Source: Cordylochernes scorpioides (Eukaryota > Arthropoda > Arachnida > Pseudoscorpiones > Chernetidae). From it: a DNA stretch of 64,000 bases. The translations under genes and the position numbers were made by a program. Position 1 is the first letter of the stretch; the number at the start of each line of letters is the position of its first letter. Location of the stretch: positions 61,494,393-61,558,392 of the forward strand of contig CP092863.1 in NCBI GenBank assembly GCA_030710605.1, read 5' to 3'. Under the pieces are notes generated by a model. That model was not told where the DNA came from. It saw only the letters and a list, made by a program, of their open reading frames with translations, and ran no database searches. This document shows, one piece after another, positions 1-10,900 of this stretch.

Positions 1-1240
1 AATGCCTAACTCAAACCTTGATTTCGACTCTTTTCCTTCATTCTTTCAATGTCTTCCTCTACTGAGGGTGGGCCACATGGTCTCTCCATATCTCCCTCCT
101 TCAATGCCTTCCTCTACTCAGTGTGGGCCACATGGTCTCTCCATATCTCCTTCCTTCAATGCCTTCCTCTACTGAGTGTGGGCCACCTGGTCTCTCCATA
201 TCTCCCTCCTTCGATGCCTTCTTCTACTGAGGGTGGGCCACATGGTCTCTCCATATCTCCCTCCTTCAATGCCTTCCTCTACTGAGTGTGGGCCACATGG
301 TCTCTCCATATCTCCCTCCTTCAGTACCTTCCTCTACTGAGGGTGGGTCACATGGTCTCTCCATATCTCCCTCCTTCAATGTCTTCCTCTACTGAGGGTG
401 GGCCACATGGTCTCTCCATATCTCCCTCCTTCAATGTCTTCCTCTACTGAGGGTGGGCCACATGGTCTCTCCATATCTCCCTCCTTCAATGTCTTCCTCT
501 GCTGAGGGTAGGCCACTTGGTCTCTCCATACTCCCTCCTTCAATGTCTTCCTCTACTGAGGGTGGGCCACATGGTCTCTCCATATCTCCCTCCTTCAATG
601 CCTTTCTCTACTGAGTGTGGGCCACATGGTCTCTCCATATCTCCCTCCTTCAATGCCTTCCTCTACTGAGTGTGGGCCACATGGTCTCTCCATATCTTCC
701 TCCTTCAGTGCCTTCCTCTACTGAGGGTGGGCCACATGGTCTCTCCATATCTCCCTCCTTCAATGCCTTCCTCTACTGAGTGTGGGCCACATGGTCTCTC
801 CATATCTCCCTCCTTCAGTACCTTCCTCTACTGAGGGTGGGTCACATGGTCTCTCCATATCTCCCTCCTTCAATGTCTTCCTCTACTGAGGGTGGGACAC
901 ATGGTCTCTCCATATCTCCCTCCTTCAATGCCTTCCTCTACTGAGTGTGGGCCACATGGTCTCTCCATATCTTCCTCCTTCAGTGCCTTCCTCTACTGAG
1001 GGTGGGCCACATGGTCTCTCCATATCTCCCTCCTTCAATGCCTTCCTCTACTGAGTGTGGGCCACATGGTCTCTCCATATCTCCCTCCTTCAGTACCTTC
1101 CTCTACTGAGGGTGGGTCACATGGTCTCTTCATATCTCCCTTTTTCAGTACCTTCCTCTACTGAGGGTAGGTCACACGGTCTCTCCATATCTCCCTCCTT
1201 CAATGTCTTACTCTACTGAGGGTGGACCACATGGTCTCTC
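1..1240. repeat. 55-bp minisatellite array, about 22 units
   Basis: Tandem units of about 55 bp contain the recurring blocks TTCCTCTACTGAG, GGGCCACATGGTCTC and CCATATCTCCCTCC. Units differ by a few substitutions (GTG or GGG, CAATG or CAGTA), and some neighbouring types recur as higher-order blocks. Open frames across it are by-products of the repeat. On the minus strand the unit continues directly from the decayed LINE ORF end at 1215-1640, and its GAGAGACCATGTGG block matches the last codons of that ORF. The array therefore looks like an expansion of a LINE 3' end. It may start before the window. Confidence 0.9.
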
Positions 1241-1640
1241 CATACTTCCTACGCCATCCTCTTCATCTCCTCCTGTCGTGCAGTCCATTGTTTTAGATCA
1301 TCTGTGTATCCCTGTCGTCTCCTTCCCCTCTATTTCTTCTCACGGAGCTTTCCCTCTAACACTGTCAGCAATGTTTCTCCTGCTGATCCACACATCACAT
1401 GTCCAGCAAACGTGAGTTTTCGTGGTTTTATGAACTTTATCAGCTGATGTTCTGTACCCATTCGATCGAGGACTTGATTATTTGTTACCATATCTGTTCA
1501 AGGAATTTTGAGAGCTCTTTGGTAAAGGTATGTCTCGAAGGCTTCTTTTCGTTTGATTGAAGATATCAATAATGTACCCGACTCACAGCCATATGTTAGT
1601 ATAGGCCAGACTCTTTTAAATGCATAAAAAAAAGAGAAAA
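1215..1640 (-). pseudogene. RTE-like LINE, reverse transcriptase C-terminal end, decayed
   Basis: Read on the minus strand, this stretch gives the region after the reverse transcriptase core that is typical of RTE/BovB-like LINEs: an LTYGCES block, a KEAFE block, TDMVTNNQVLDRMG, LTFAGHVM, LEGKL and TDDLKQWT. At least three in-frame stops interrupt it, so it is dead. The plus-strand frame at 1203-1415 and the 100-codon minus frame at 1498-1800 are partial views of the same relic. The family call rests on motif order and wording, not on an alignment. Confidence 0.7.
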
Positions 1641-1734
1641 ATCCATGCAAAATACAGGAGTTAACCATCATTGGTATATGAACCAAAAGCCTGGAGCTTT
1701 TCTGGAATATGGGATGAAACAACAGGCAGCAACC

Positions 1735-1938
1735 TGTATTTTCAGGATCAAAACTGGTCATACAAAATTGCCCCTTTTCCAGGATGGTGTCAAGACACAA
1801 TGCACCATCTACAGGACCAAAGAGGCCTTACCAGACCACCTTTTGGAATGTATGGGAGCCTCAAGACAAGACCTATATTCCAACCCTACCAAGATTATAA
1901 ATTTAATCCATGAATTCAGTCTCCATGACCTTGTATAA
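1735..1938 (+). pseudogene. LINE C-terminal fragment
   Basis: The plus frame contains RIKTGHTKLPLF, then a Cys/His-poor version of the usual C-terminal zinc-finger region ending in DHLLECMG and SLHDLV before a stop. This matches the tail that follows the RNase H domain in non-LTR retrotransposons. Related tails occur at 3270, 4480, 46540 and 60250. It is only a fragment, and no reverse transcriptase is adjacent on this strand. Confidence 0.55.
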
Positions 1939-1944
1939 TTATAC

Positions 1945-2225
1945 AATATGATAATAACAAAAAAGGCATATCCTGACCACGGTCACATGATTATTTTTAG
2001 ATGGCAGAGCGCCATCCAGAGGAACAAAAATCAACTAAACGTTGATTTAGATTGTTCTAAAGATATTTGCCCAACCCAATTTCTTGATAAATCAAGAAAA
2101 CTCGACCACATACGCGTTTCGGGATGTTGGCCCTTTTCAGTGGGGTGCAGACTGTACCTCTATGACCATAAATTTGGTCCCAAAGGCTTCCTGGCACTCT
2201 GCCATCTAAATGCTATGTGAAGCCG
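1945..2225. repeat. Foldback repeat, hammerhead-like family (GGCATATCCTGACC ends)
   Basis: This interspersed repeat has termini reading GGCATATCCTGACC and an internal TTTCTTGATAAATCAAG block. Relatives lie at 36545-36900, 51050-51360 and 35100-35230. On the minus strand a degraded hammerhead-like core is visible around 2117-2140 (GAAA, a GGGCCAACATCCC stem, then CTGAAAA in place of CTGANGA). Confidence 0.6.
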
Positions 2226-2283
2226 TAACGAAATGCTTATTTTGTGGATTTTTTAAAAATCTATATTTTATTTTTAATATCAA

Positions 2284-2708
2284 CAACTGACCCTATTGTA
2301 GAACGAAAATTGCAATTACCTCGAATGTTTCTTTTGAACGAAAAATCGAAATTTATTTTAAGGAGAAATAGGGATTATTTCTACCCTTAGGGATGAAGTA
2401 TGATAGGATGAATTATGAAGAGTAATGATAAACGGAAAAATATGTCCAGGGTAGCCCAGTGGACATGGCATCTGCCCGGTAAGCAGAACACTGTGGGTTC
2501 GATTCCCATCCTTGGACACTTTATTTTTCCGTTTATCATTACTCTTCATAATTCATCCTATCATACTTCATCCCTAAGGTTAGAAATAATCCCTATTTCT
2601 CCTTAAAATAAATTTGATTTTTCAATTAAAAGAAACATTCGCGGTATAACTGCAATTTTCGTTCTACAATCATAAGCGGCATTATATTGTATCATAAACT
2701 GACCCTAT
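2284..2708 (+). mobile_element. Palindromic element carrying a tRNA-like gene, 12-bp TSD
   Basis: A long palindrome (arms about 2297-2443 and 2521-2669) has a tRNA-like sequence at its centre. The sequence AACTGACCCTAT is repeated exactly at 2285-2296 and 2697-2708, which I read as a target-site duplication. To the right of the palindrome is a non-palindromic tail with an AAGCGGCATTATATTG block. The same tail follows the palindromes at 14240-14628 and 53475-53631, so the three form one family with polarity. The TSD length and one-sided tail suggest target-primed retrotransposition rather than a cut-and-paste MITE. No protein is encoded. Confidence 0.75.
2445..2517 (+). tRNA. tRNA-like sequence, anticodon GGT (Thr-like)
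   Basis: The 73 bases fold as a cloverleaf: acceptor TCCAGGG with CCTTGGA, D-stem GCC with GGC, anticodon stem TCTGC with GCAGA, and T-arm GTGGG TTCGATT CCCAT. The anticodon loop CCGGTAA puts GGT at 2478-2480. Position 33 is C, not the near-universal U, so it is doubtful in translation. A short T run follows at 2520. It could be a tRNA-derived retroposon head instead of a working gene. Confidence 0.55.
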
Positions 2709-3239
2709 CTTATTTTTTCACAAGAGGTTTTATGTTAACTTGGCCTTAAATAACCATTTCTTGATTTTCATATGTACCATAAATATAAAAGTGTAACACC
2801 CTCTAAGTGTAGATACAATTCAACGTGCCAGCTTTGCCATCTCATGTAATAACAAATAAGATTTTTAAAAAGTGTAATTGAGACAGCTGCAGCCAACACA
2901 GGGCGAGGCTCTGAGGAGTCGAATTTCGTCAAAGATTATTCATTTACTCCCAGGATACTTCCAATAAGTTTTACGACAGCCACTGGACACTGGCAAAAGG
3001 ATGAAGAACATCAGATCATCTCTCCTTCTCATGTAGATCACACCCTCCTAGACCTTGTCCACGTCTTCAGCGCTGGCCTCTCTTCTTGGTAACATTCAAC
3101 CTGCCTTGTCCTTTTGTGTTACCCATTGATGCCTGAATCCACTTGGCCCCATGACTGCATAAGCCTGCATATCTTTCAGCTGGCAGGATAACCTGCCTAC
3201 CCTAACAAACATATATATCACATGTTGTTTTTCATGGAA
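2709..3239. other. No gene recognised; repeat-derived sequence
   Basis: The first part is AT-rich. About 2880-3200 is less AT-rich and looks like degraded coding sequence of unknown origin with stops in all frames. I can assign nothing to it. Confidence 0.4.
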
Positions 3240-3249
3240 TTTGTGTAAT

Positions 3250-3470
3250 CTTTACACAAGGAGATAAGAAACAACATGTTTTTATTATATATCTACCCCA
3301 CTTGCCCAAAATGTAGCTTGACACCTTCAGCTCCAGAACACATTTTGACTTGCATTATAGATGTACTAAACAGGAACTTTGGGAGAGACTGCTGCTTATC
3401 ATTAAACAGCTCGAGAAGCATGAACTCATGGAATTGGTGTAATCTTTACACAAGGGGATAAGAAACAATG
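3250..3470 (+). pseudogene. LINE C-terminal zinc-finger fragment
   Basis: The plus frame shows IYPTCPKCS, then APEHILTCI, the C-x2-C and H-x4-C pattern that ends many RNase H-bearing LINE ORF2 proteins. A near copy lies at 4480-4660 and a weaker one at 9960-10060. The block containing GTGTAATCTTTACACAAG occurs twice nearby (3241 and 3437). Confidence 0.55.
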
Positions 3471-3987
3471 ACAACATGTTGTTTTTATTATATATGATCA
3501 ATAAAAGTGGTTTGAAAAAATTTATGTAAATAAAATAATTTGCATCTTTTTTCAGAATTCCCAACACTTTTTAATGAAAATGTTGCATACAAAAATCCAC
3601 CCTTCAAGAATGAGCTATCGCCTCACTCTTGATTTTTTTTATCATTCCTTTCTTTCAGTTGGAGTTAAAGGTTTCTTCAAGCACTTTTTTAAGGGGAATT
3701 TGTTGTTTCATTTTATAGATATCAGAATTTTCTTTGTTTTCCTTTATTATTTGACTGATATTCACTTAGTAAAATCACAATTTTCTTTTATACTTTTAAT
3801 AATTAGAGTAAAAGAAAGTCTGAAAATGTAACCTTTTACAAAAAATCACTAATATTTTTAAGCATTTTTAATATATAAAAATCGTCTTTCATGAAATATA
3901 AATGAATGATTGTTTTTTTGGATAAATAAAACATCACTTGAATCGCGGGCTTCTTTTGCGAGCTGCGTTTTGAAATCGTTCTTTTAA

Positions 3988-4304
3988 AAATGTTTTTTTT
4001 TTTTGCTTATGCCTAGTATACGTAGTACAAGCCATGGTAGGTAGAAATAGGCAACTGCTTTTACTGTAAGTGCACCACATGTCTACACGTGTGAAAAGCA
4101 GTTCGATTTTGCACTTACAAATGTACCAGAGCCCCGTTTGGTTACTTGCACCCGCTGGTGGGGCTGAACTTTTGCAAGAACCAGGAGCCATTGGAGCATT
4201 TATTTTTTTTTTTTTATCAGAAAAAAAAGTGCCCAATGCGGGAATCGAACCCATTTCGTAGCGGTCGAAAATCAAGGGTTTAGACCATCCTTCCACCAAC
4301 CCTC
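3988..4304 (-). mobile_element. tRNA-derived SINE, full length
   Basis: On the minus strand the head shows a box A-like segment TGGTGGAAGG and a box B-like GGGTTCGATTCCC, followed by a conserved body (CTCCAATGGCTCC, AAGTGCAAAATCGAACTGC, CCACATGTCTACAC in reverse) and an A-rich end. At least seven relatives lie in the window: 5164, 11110, 30845, 46880, 54236, 56488 and 63851. The 300-bp length, the Pol III-type head and the A-rich tail define it as a SINE. It lies downstream of the sorting nexin poly(A) signal. Confidence 0.8.
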
Positions 4305-4439
4305 TTTTAAAAATGTAACTCCTTCTGTAGTTACTGGATATGGCTCTGGTGGTGGAAGGATAGTTTCTTCACCCTATTTGGTGGTTTTCATCTTCTTATA
4401 AAAATCTGAACACCAGACATCACCAAACAACACTAACAA

Positions 4440-4665
4440 GATTTAGAACAGGCCATCTCAGAAAATTGAAGATAGAAAATAATAACAAAATCTACCCCAC
4501 TTGTCCAAAATGTAGCTTGGCACCTGCAGCTCCAGAACATATTTTGGCTTGTATTAGATGCACTAAGCGGGACCTTTAGGAGCGGCTATTGCTTATCATT
4601 AAACAGCTTGAGGAACATAAACTCATGAAATTTGTGTAATCTTTGCACAAGGGGGGAATAAGAAA
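4440..4665 (+). pseudogene. LINE C-terminal zinc-finger fragment
   Basis: The frame reads CPKCSLAPAAPEHILACI, then a stop-containing tail. It is nearly the same as the fragment at 3250-3470, so the two are either a local duplication or two insertions of one family. Confidence 0.55.
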
Positions 4666-4827
4666 CAACAACTTACATTTCAATATCAGATAGGCATTAA
4701 ATATTGTTACAATGTTGAAGTTACACCACAATTGCACAAAAAACAATTCTATTAAAATAGATTTTTATTATATAACATATGAATATAGCCCGGGGCAAGA
4801 AGAGGACAGCAGAAAATACAAAAGCAG

Positions 4828-4833
4828 TTTATT
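4828..4833 (-). terminator. Poly(A) signal AATAAA of the sorting nexin gene
   Basis: On the minus strand AATAAA begins four bases after the TAG stop (4838-4840). No other canonical hexamer lies closer to the stop. If it is used, the 3' UTR is only a few tens of bases long. Confidence 0.7.
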
Positions 4834-4837
4834 GGGG

Positions 4838-4980
4838 CTAGCAACCCTCCTCCCGCAAGGCCTCCAGACAGGACTTGAACAGCTGGCTCTGACCAGTGGC
4901 ATGCTTGACCTGAAGCTCCGCCATCTCTACCAGGTTCTTGCGGTACGCTGCCACGCGCCGCACCTTGAAGTCTTGCAGCT
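4838..4980 (-). CDS. Sorting nexin last exon
   Basis: The 143-bp terminal exon follows a GCGCAG acceptor. It encodes the last BAR helix ([16 protein letters not shown], then [12 protein letters not shown]) and stops with TAG. Its first two bases complete a Glu codon begun by the exon at 5042-5105. Confidence 0.9.
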
Positions 4981-7900
4981 CTGCGCAACCATACCCTTAG
5001 TACTCATCCTCTACCTTTGATTTTGGTTGAATTAAACCTACCTTGTTTGGCCAAGGCAGAGATTTTTTCAAATTTTTCGCAGGCTTCCTGCTGAGCTTTT
5101 TCTGCCTGGAACATCCATCCCAGGTTACTTAGCAAGCTGTATTAGGAGACTTCTTACAAATACACTTTTTTTTTTTGCTTATCCCTAGTAAACGTGGTAC
5201 AGGCCATGATAATCATGATGGGTAGAAGTAAGCAACTGTTTTTACTGTAAGTGCACCACATATCTACACACGTGAAAAGCAGTTCGACTTTGCACTTACA
5301 AATTTGCCATTGCCCCGTTTGGTTACATACAACAATACACATAAATGACAAAGGAGAACTACAGCTACAGATATGAAGAGGTATCCACCAGGTATAAATC
5401 TTTCACACTTTTAGCAACAATGAAAGAGGGAGAATTACAAACAGATCTGAAAATAAACACACAAGGTAATAAGACCAAATCCAAATAAATAAATAGGGTG
5501 TAACGTGTGTAATACACTATTTATTATTTTTGGATTTGGTCTTATTACCTTGTGTGTTTATAATCTATAATCCAAATTGTGCTTTATCAGATCTGAAAAC
5601 AAAAGAGCGCAGGTTGAAGGCATCATCAACCAATCAAAGGAATTCAACAAACAACACCATTCAGAGAGACTTGAAAAATAACTCAAAGGTTTATGAAAAA
5701 ATAGTACAAATGTGATATTGTACTGGGATAAGGTTCATAAATTATGAAAAAGGCATCTCCTTATTGTACAACTGAAAGTTGCTGATGGCTTGCGTCATCT
5801 ATCAGAATAAATATCAACTATTCTCGTTGATTTCTAATTATTCCAGAATTGGCCAAGAATGGGTAATTGCAACTTTCAGTTGCACGATAAGGAGATGCCT
5901 TTTTCATAATCTAAGGTTAATGTTTCAAGATAATATTGGGGGAAAAAAGCATTTAAAAAAAAAACTAGCCAAAAAATCTATTTCCTTCTATAACAGCAGA
6001 ACATTATTTGTGATCGGAGATTCTGTCTAAAGTTAATATGTGAAAGGGAACTTCTTTTGCATATAATTGGATCAAATCATCTTACTCTGGAGGCTCTGCT
6101 GTCTAGGATGACAAATTTTGTCTGATGATGGTGACAATGCTGTTGCCGTCACACACTAATAAATTATTTGGATTAGGTCTTATTTTCTTGTATTATTTCT
6201 CACAATGAGAGAGTTTCTTTGTGTTTCATGTTGAGAAATATATTAGTTTTTTTTTTAACTTTGAGGTTTACCTCATCCACATCCCTATTAGAGATATATA
6301 AATGAACAATCACCTGTGAATGATCAACTCATCTTTTCTAAGCAATTATACACCTGGGTGAATCCTGTGTAGGGCATAGGTCCCAATAAAAAGGCTTGTT
6401 ATACTAAAGATAGAGGCTGTCTAGCCGGCATTCATAGTTCTTAAAATTAAAGATACTTCGGCCAGTAAATCTTTTTATTATCTCGACATTTCGATAAAAA
6501 TTGAAACATTCGGCAAAACGTTAATATTTTAATTTTTGTTTGCTCCTGACGAGAACAATAGATTTTTTGTCAAAACATCAAGATTTATACTGGCCGAAGT
6601 ATCTTTAATTTTAAGAAAAGGCTTTTTGTACATTTAAAAACTACAACTATTTCTCACAAATGAGTTTCTTAGTGTTTCATGGTGAGAGAGAAACATTTGT
6701 ACAGATTTCAGCTCGTGCACATCCTTATTACGGGATATGTAAATGAACAATATATGTATGTAAATAACTACCTCATCTTTTCTAGGCAATTTATACACCT
6801 GGGTGAATCCTGTGTAGGACATAGGTCCCAAAGGTTTGATGTCATTTAAAAAATATTTCTCACAAATAAGTTTCTTTGTGTTTTATGAAGAGAGAGGCCA
6901 TGCTGATAGTACCCTGTAAGGGCTCCTAATTCAGGGATACAGGATGAGTTTGTACTCCATGTTAGGAGCGGCTGCACATGGCATCTGTTCTTCATATCGG
7001 AGGCGGCCATTTCTTATGGAGCTAAGTCAGCCTGCCACTGAGTAGTGCTCCCAGTCTTAATGACAAAGGCATTCTACTTCTCCCAGTACCCTGATATGTT
7101 TGAGTGGAGAAGAAGAGAGAAACATTTGTGTACAGGTTTTTACCTCGTGCACGTCCCTATTCTTCAAGCGGGCCCTCTCCAGGTTCTTGTTGGCTTCCTC
7201 GTAGAGGTGAAGAGACTTAATGCGGCGGTAGAGTAGATCCTTGGCAGCTGCGGAGTCCTTCATGTAGTACCGCAGGGTGTCTACCATCTTGAGGTCTTCA
7301 TCAGACGCCACGCGTCCCTCCAGCTTCTGCTCTCACCAGCTCAGCTCAGCACACTACAGATTCCAGCAATACCAAGGCCAACTTACCCGAGCTTTCTCTA
7401 GGGTGTCCGACACCTTGGCAAAGAACCTAGAACCACCGCATTCATCAGGGACTTTGTGAAGGTTTACTTAAAACTAGGGCAAAAATCTCAGAATAAAATA
7501 AGTTTATTGATTGAAAGAAAACAAATCAAGCAAAAGAGACAATTCTGAGCCTACATTTTGGATCAAAACTGGTTACTCAAAAGATTTTTTAAATCCATCT
7601 TTGATCATTTTTTCCTACTTACTCAAGGATAAAAATAAAAATAAAAAACACACAATTGCAGAGTCACTTAAAACTAGGCAAAAATCTCAGACTAAAATAA
7701 GTTTACTGGCTGAAAGAAAATAAATCAAGCAAGTGATACATTTCTAAGCCTACATTTTGGATCAAAACTGGTTACTAAAAGATTTTTAAAAATCCAACTT
7801 TGATATCATATTTTCCTAGTGAAAAAAAAAACAAAATTGAAGAGTTACTTAAAATTAGGGCAAAAAATCTCAGAATAAAATGAGTTCAGTCAGTAAATGA

Positions 7901-10900
7901 CTAAAGGAAAATAAATCAAGCAAGAGACATTTCTGAGCCTACATTTTGGATCAAAACTGGTTACTAAAATTTTTTTAAAATCCAACTTTGTATCATTTTG
8001 TTCTACTTACTCAAGGAAAATAAACCCCACAATTAAAGGGTCACTTAAAACTAGGGCAAAAATCTCAGAATAAAATAAGTTTACTGATTGAAAGAAAATA
8101 AATCAGGCAAAGACATTTCTGAGCCTACATTTTGGATCAAAACTGGTTACTAAAAGATTTTTTAAAATCCAACTTTGATATCATATTTTCCTACTTACTC
8201 AAGTGGAAAAAAAAAAAATTGAAGAGTTACTTAAAATTAGGGCAAAAAATCTCAGAATAAAATAAGTTCAGTCAGTAAATGACTGAAGGAAAATAAATCA
8301 AGCAAGAGACATTTCTGAGCCTACATTTTGGATCAAAACTGGTTACTCAAAAGATATTTTTAAAATCCAACTTTGATCATTTTGTCCTACTTACTCAAGA
8401 AAAAAAAAAACCCACAATTGAAGGTTTGCTTAAAACTAGGGCAAAATCTCGGAGAAGTTTAGTTTACTGACTGAAAAAATAATAATAAATTAAGCAAGCG
8501 ATACATTTTTGAGCCTATATGTTGGATCAAAGCTGGTTGCTAAAAGATATTTTTAAAATCCAACTTTGATCATTCTGTCCTACTTACTCAAGGAAAAAAA
8601 ACCCATAATTGAAGAGTTACTTAAAACTAGGGCAAAAATCTCAGAATAAGTCACAGAGTTTGTCTTATTGACAGAAAGAAAATAAATCAAGCAAAAGTAA
8701 CAATTCTGAGCCTACATTTTGGATTAAAACTGGTTGCTAAAAGATTGAGTAATAAGTCACAATTTTGATTATAGATTATAAACACAAGGTAATAAGACCT
8801 AGTCTAAATAAATTCAAAATAAATGTTCTACAATTAACAGAATGGAAAAAAGATGAAATATCAATGATATTTGTAGATATGCTTTTAATTATATCTAAAA
8901 AAAAAAAGTGGGTTTTTTTTCCCACTTTCAATTCTAAGAATAATATTCTGTGTTTCTCAGGAAACTATCTTTTCTTATCTGCTATCTTGTTTACACACTT
9001 GATAACACTAACTATTTAAAACATGCTGATTTTTTTTTCCTCATTCAGCACCCTTGCGCTGTTACCAAAACGTCACACACAATTTATTTATTTGGATTTG
9101 GTCTTATTACCTTGTGTTTGAAAAGATTGAGTGTTTATATCCAAATTTTATCTTTTTTTACCTTGGCCTTAAGGTGAAAACATTTGGGGATCCTGGGATG
9201 TCACTTTTGAACTTATTGATTCATCCATTGATGAGCTCTACTCTTCCCCGGCAGACACCATCAACAAGCTCTAGAAACTTGATACCTTAGTGCGATTGAG
9301 TGGATATAAGAAAGAAGACTTTTTAACGTTTTGTTATTATGACAAGTCACTACCTTTCTGGGCTTAGAGTACTTCTATGGTAGAACAGCTATCTTAGCCT
9401 GTATTGAATCTTCCATATTAGACTTCAACCCAAGGTGGCACGCATAAGCAATGAGTTATGATATTAATTTTAAACTTGCATATTTGATTGACTGTATGAT
9501 AAGGTACACACACAATTAGGATTATAGATCATAATAAAAAGGTAACAAGACCAAATCCAAATTATTGAAATATTTTTCATTTTGGTAACAGCATTGCAAC
9601 AGCTAAGTACAGTAGAACCTCCCTGTAAAGGACAACACCTAATTGCAGAGTCAAAATGTCCTTTAGAGAAAGTTGTCCTCTTACTGGAGAGTTGCTAAAT
9701 AGTAAAAATGATAATTTTGCAAAAATGAAAACTGTCCTTTGTAGAGAGATGTCCTCTAGAGTGAGTATCCTCTCATGGAGTATGTTCTACTGTACTAAAT
9801 GAGGAAAAAGAAGATTCATTTCATTCATTCTGTGTGTAACCCGTACTCCTGGAGCATAAGAAAGTCCCCAACTGTCCAGGAGCATATCAGAGCATGCCTT
9901 AAATAGCTGGTACTGTTATCAATTGTGCAAACAAGATAACTGAAGACCATTGAAGATTGAAACTAACAACAAAATCTACCCTACAAATGTAGTTTAGCAC
10001 CTGCAGAACACATTTTGGCTTTCACTAGATACACTAAACAGGACCTTTGGGAAAGGCCACCATCAACAAGCTCTACAAGCTTGATAGCATAATATGATTG
10101 AGTGGAGATAAGAAAGAAGAGACTCATCCCAAGGAAAGACACCATCAACAAGCTCTACAGGCTTGAAACCCTAATATGATTGAGTGGAGATAAGAAAGAA
10201 GAAGACATTTCCAGCAGACAACATCAACAAGTTCTACAAGCTTGATACCCTGATATGATTGAGTAGAGATAAGAAAGAAGACACATCCCCAGCACAAACA
10301 CAATCAACAAGCTCTACAGGCTTGATACCCTGATATGATCGAGTGGAGATAAGAAAGAAGAGACTCATCCTATGGAAAGACACCATCATCAAGCTCTACA
10401 AGCTTGAAACCCTAATATGATTGAGCGGAGATAAGAAAGAAGAAGACACATCCTCAGCAGACACCATCAACAAACTCTACAGACTTGATACCGATATGAT
10501 TGAGTGGAGATAAGAAAGAAGAGACTCATTCCAAGGAAAGACACCATCAACAAACTCTACAGACTTGATACCCTGATATGATTGAGTGGAGATAAGAAAG
10601 AAGAAGACACATCCCCAGCAGACACCATCAACAAGCTCTACAGGCTTGATACCCTAATATGATTGAAATAGGAAAAAGAAGACACATACCCAGCAGACAC
10701 CATCAACAAACTCTACAGACTTGATACCGATATGATTGAGTGGAGATAAGAAAGAAGAGACTCATTCCAAGGAAAGACACCATCAACAAACTCTACAGAC
10801 TTGATACCCTGATATGATTATGGGGAGATAAAAAAAGTAGAGAGATGGGAGATAAGAAAGAACCAGTGTCACTGAGGTACAGTACTTCTCCAGGGCAGGG

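Noticed and set aside
1..1240. CRISPR-like array of regular repeats
   Set aside because: Units are contiguous with no unique spacers, and the sequence is eukaryotic. It is a minisatellite.
49..1415. Open frames of 70-78 codons over the first 1.4 kb
   Set aside because: They are produced by the 55-bp minisatellite, repeat with its period and have no start context or homology.
4070..4299. Frames of 63-121 codons in the SINE region
   Set aside because: They lie entirely in a SINE with tRNA-like promoter boxes, and equivalent frames are broken in the other copies.
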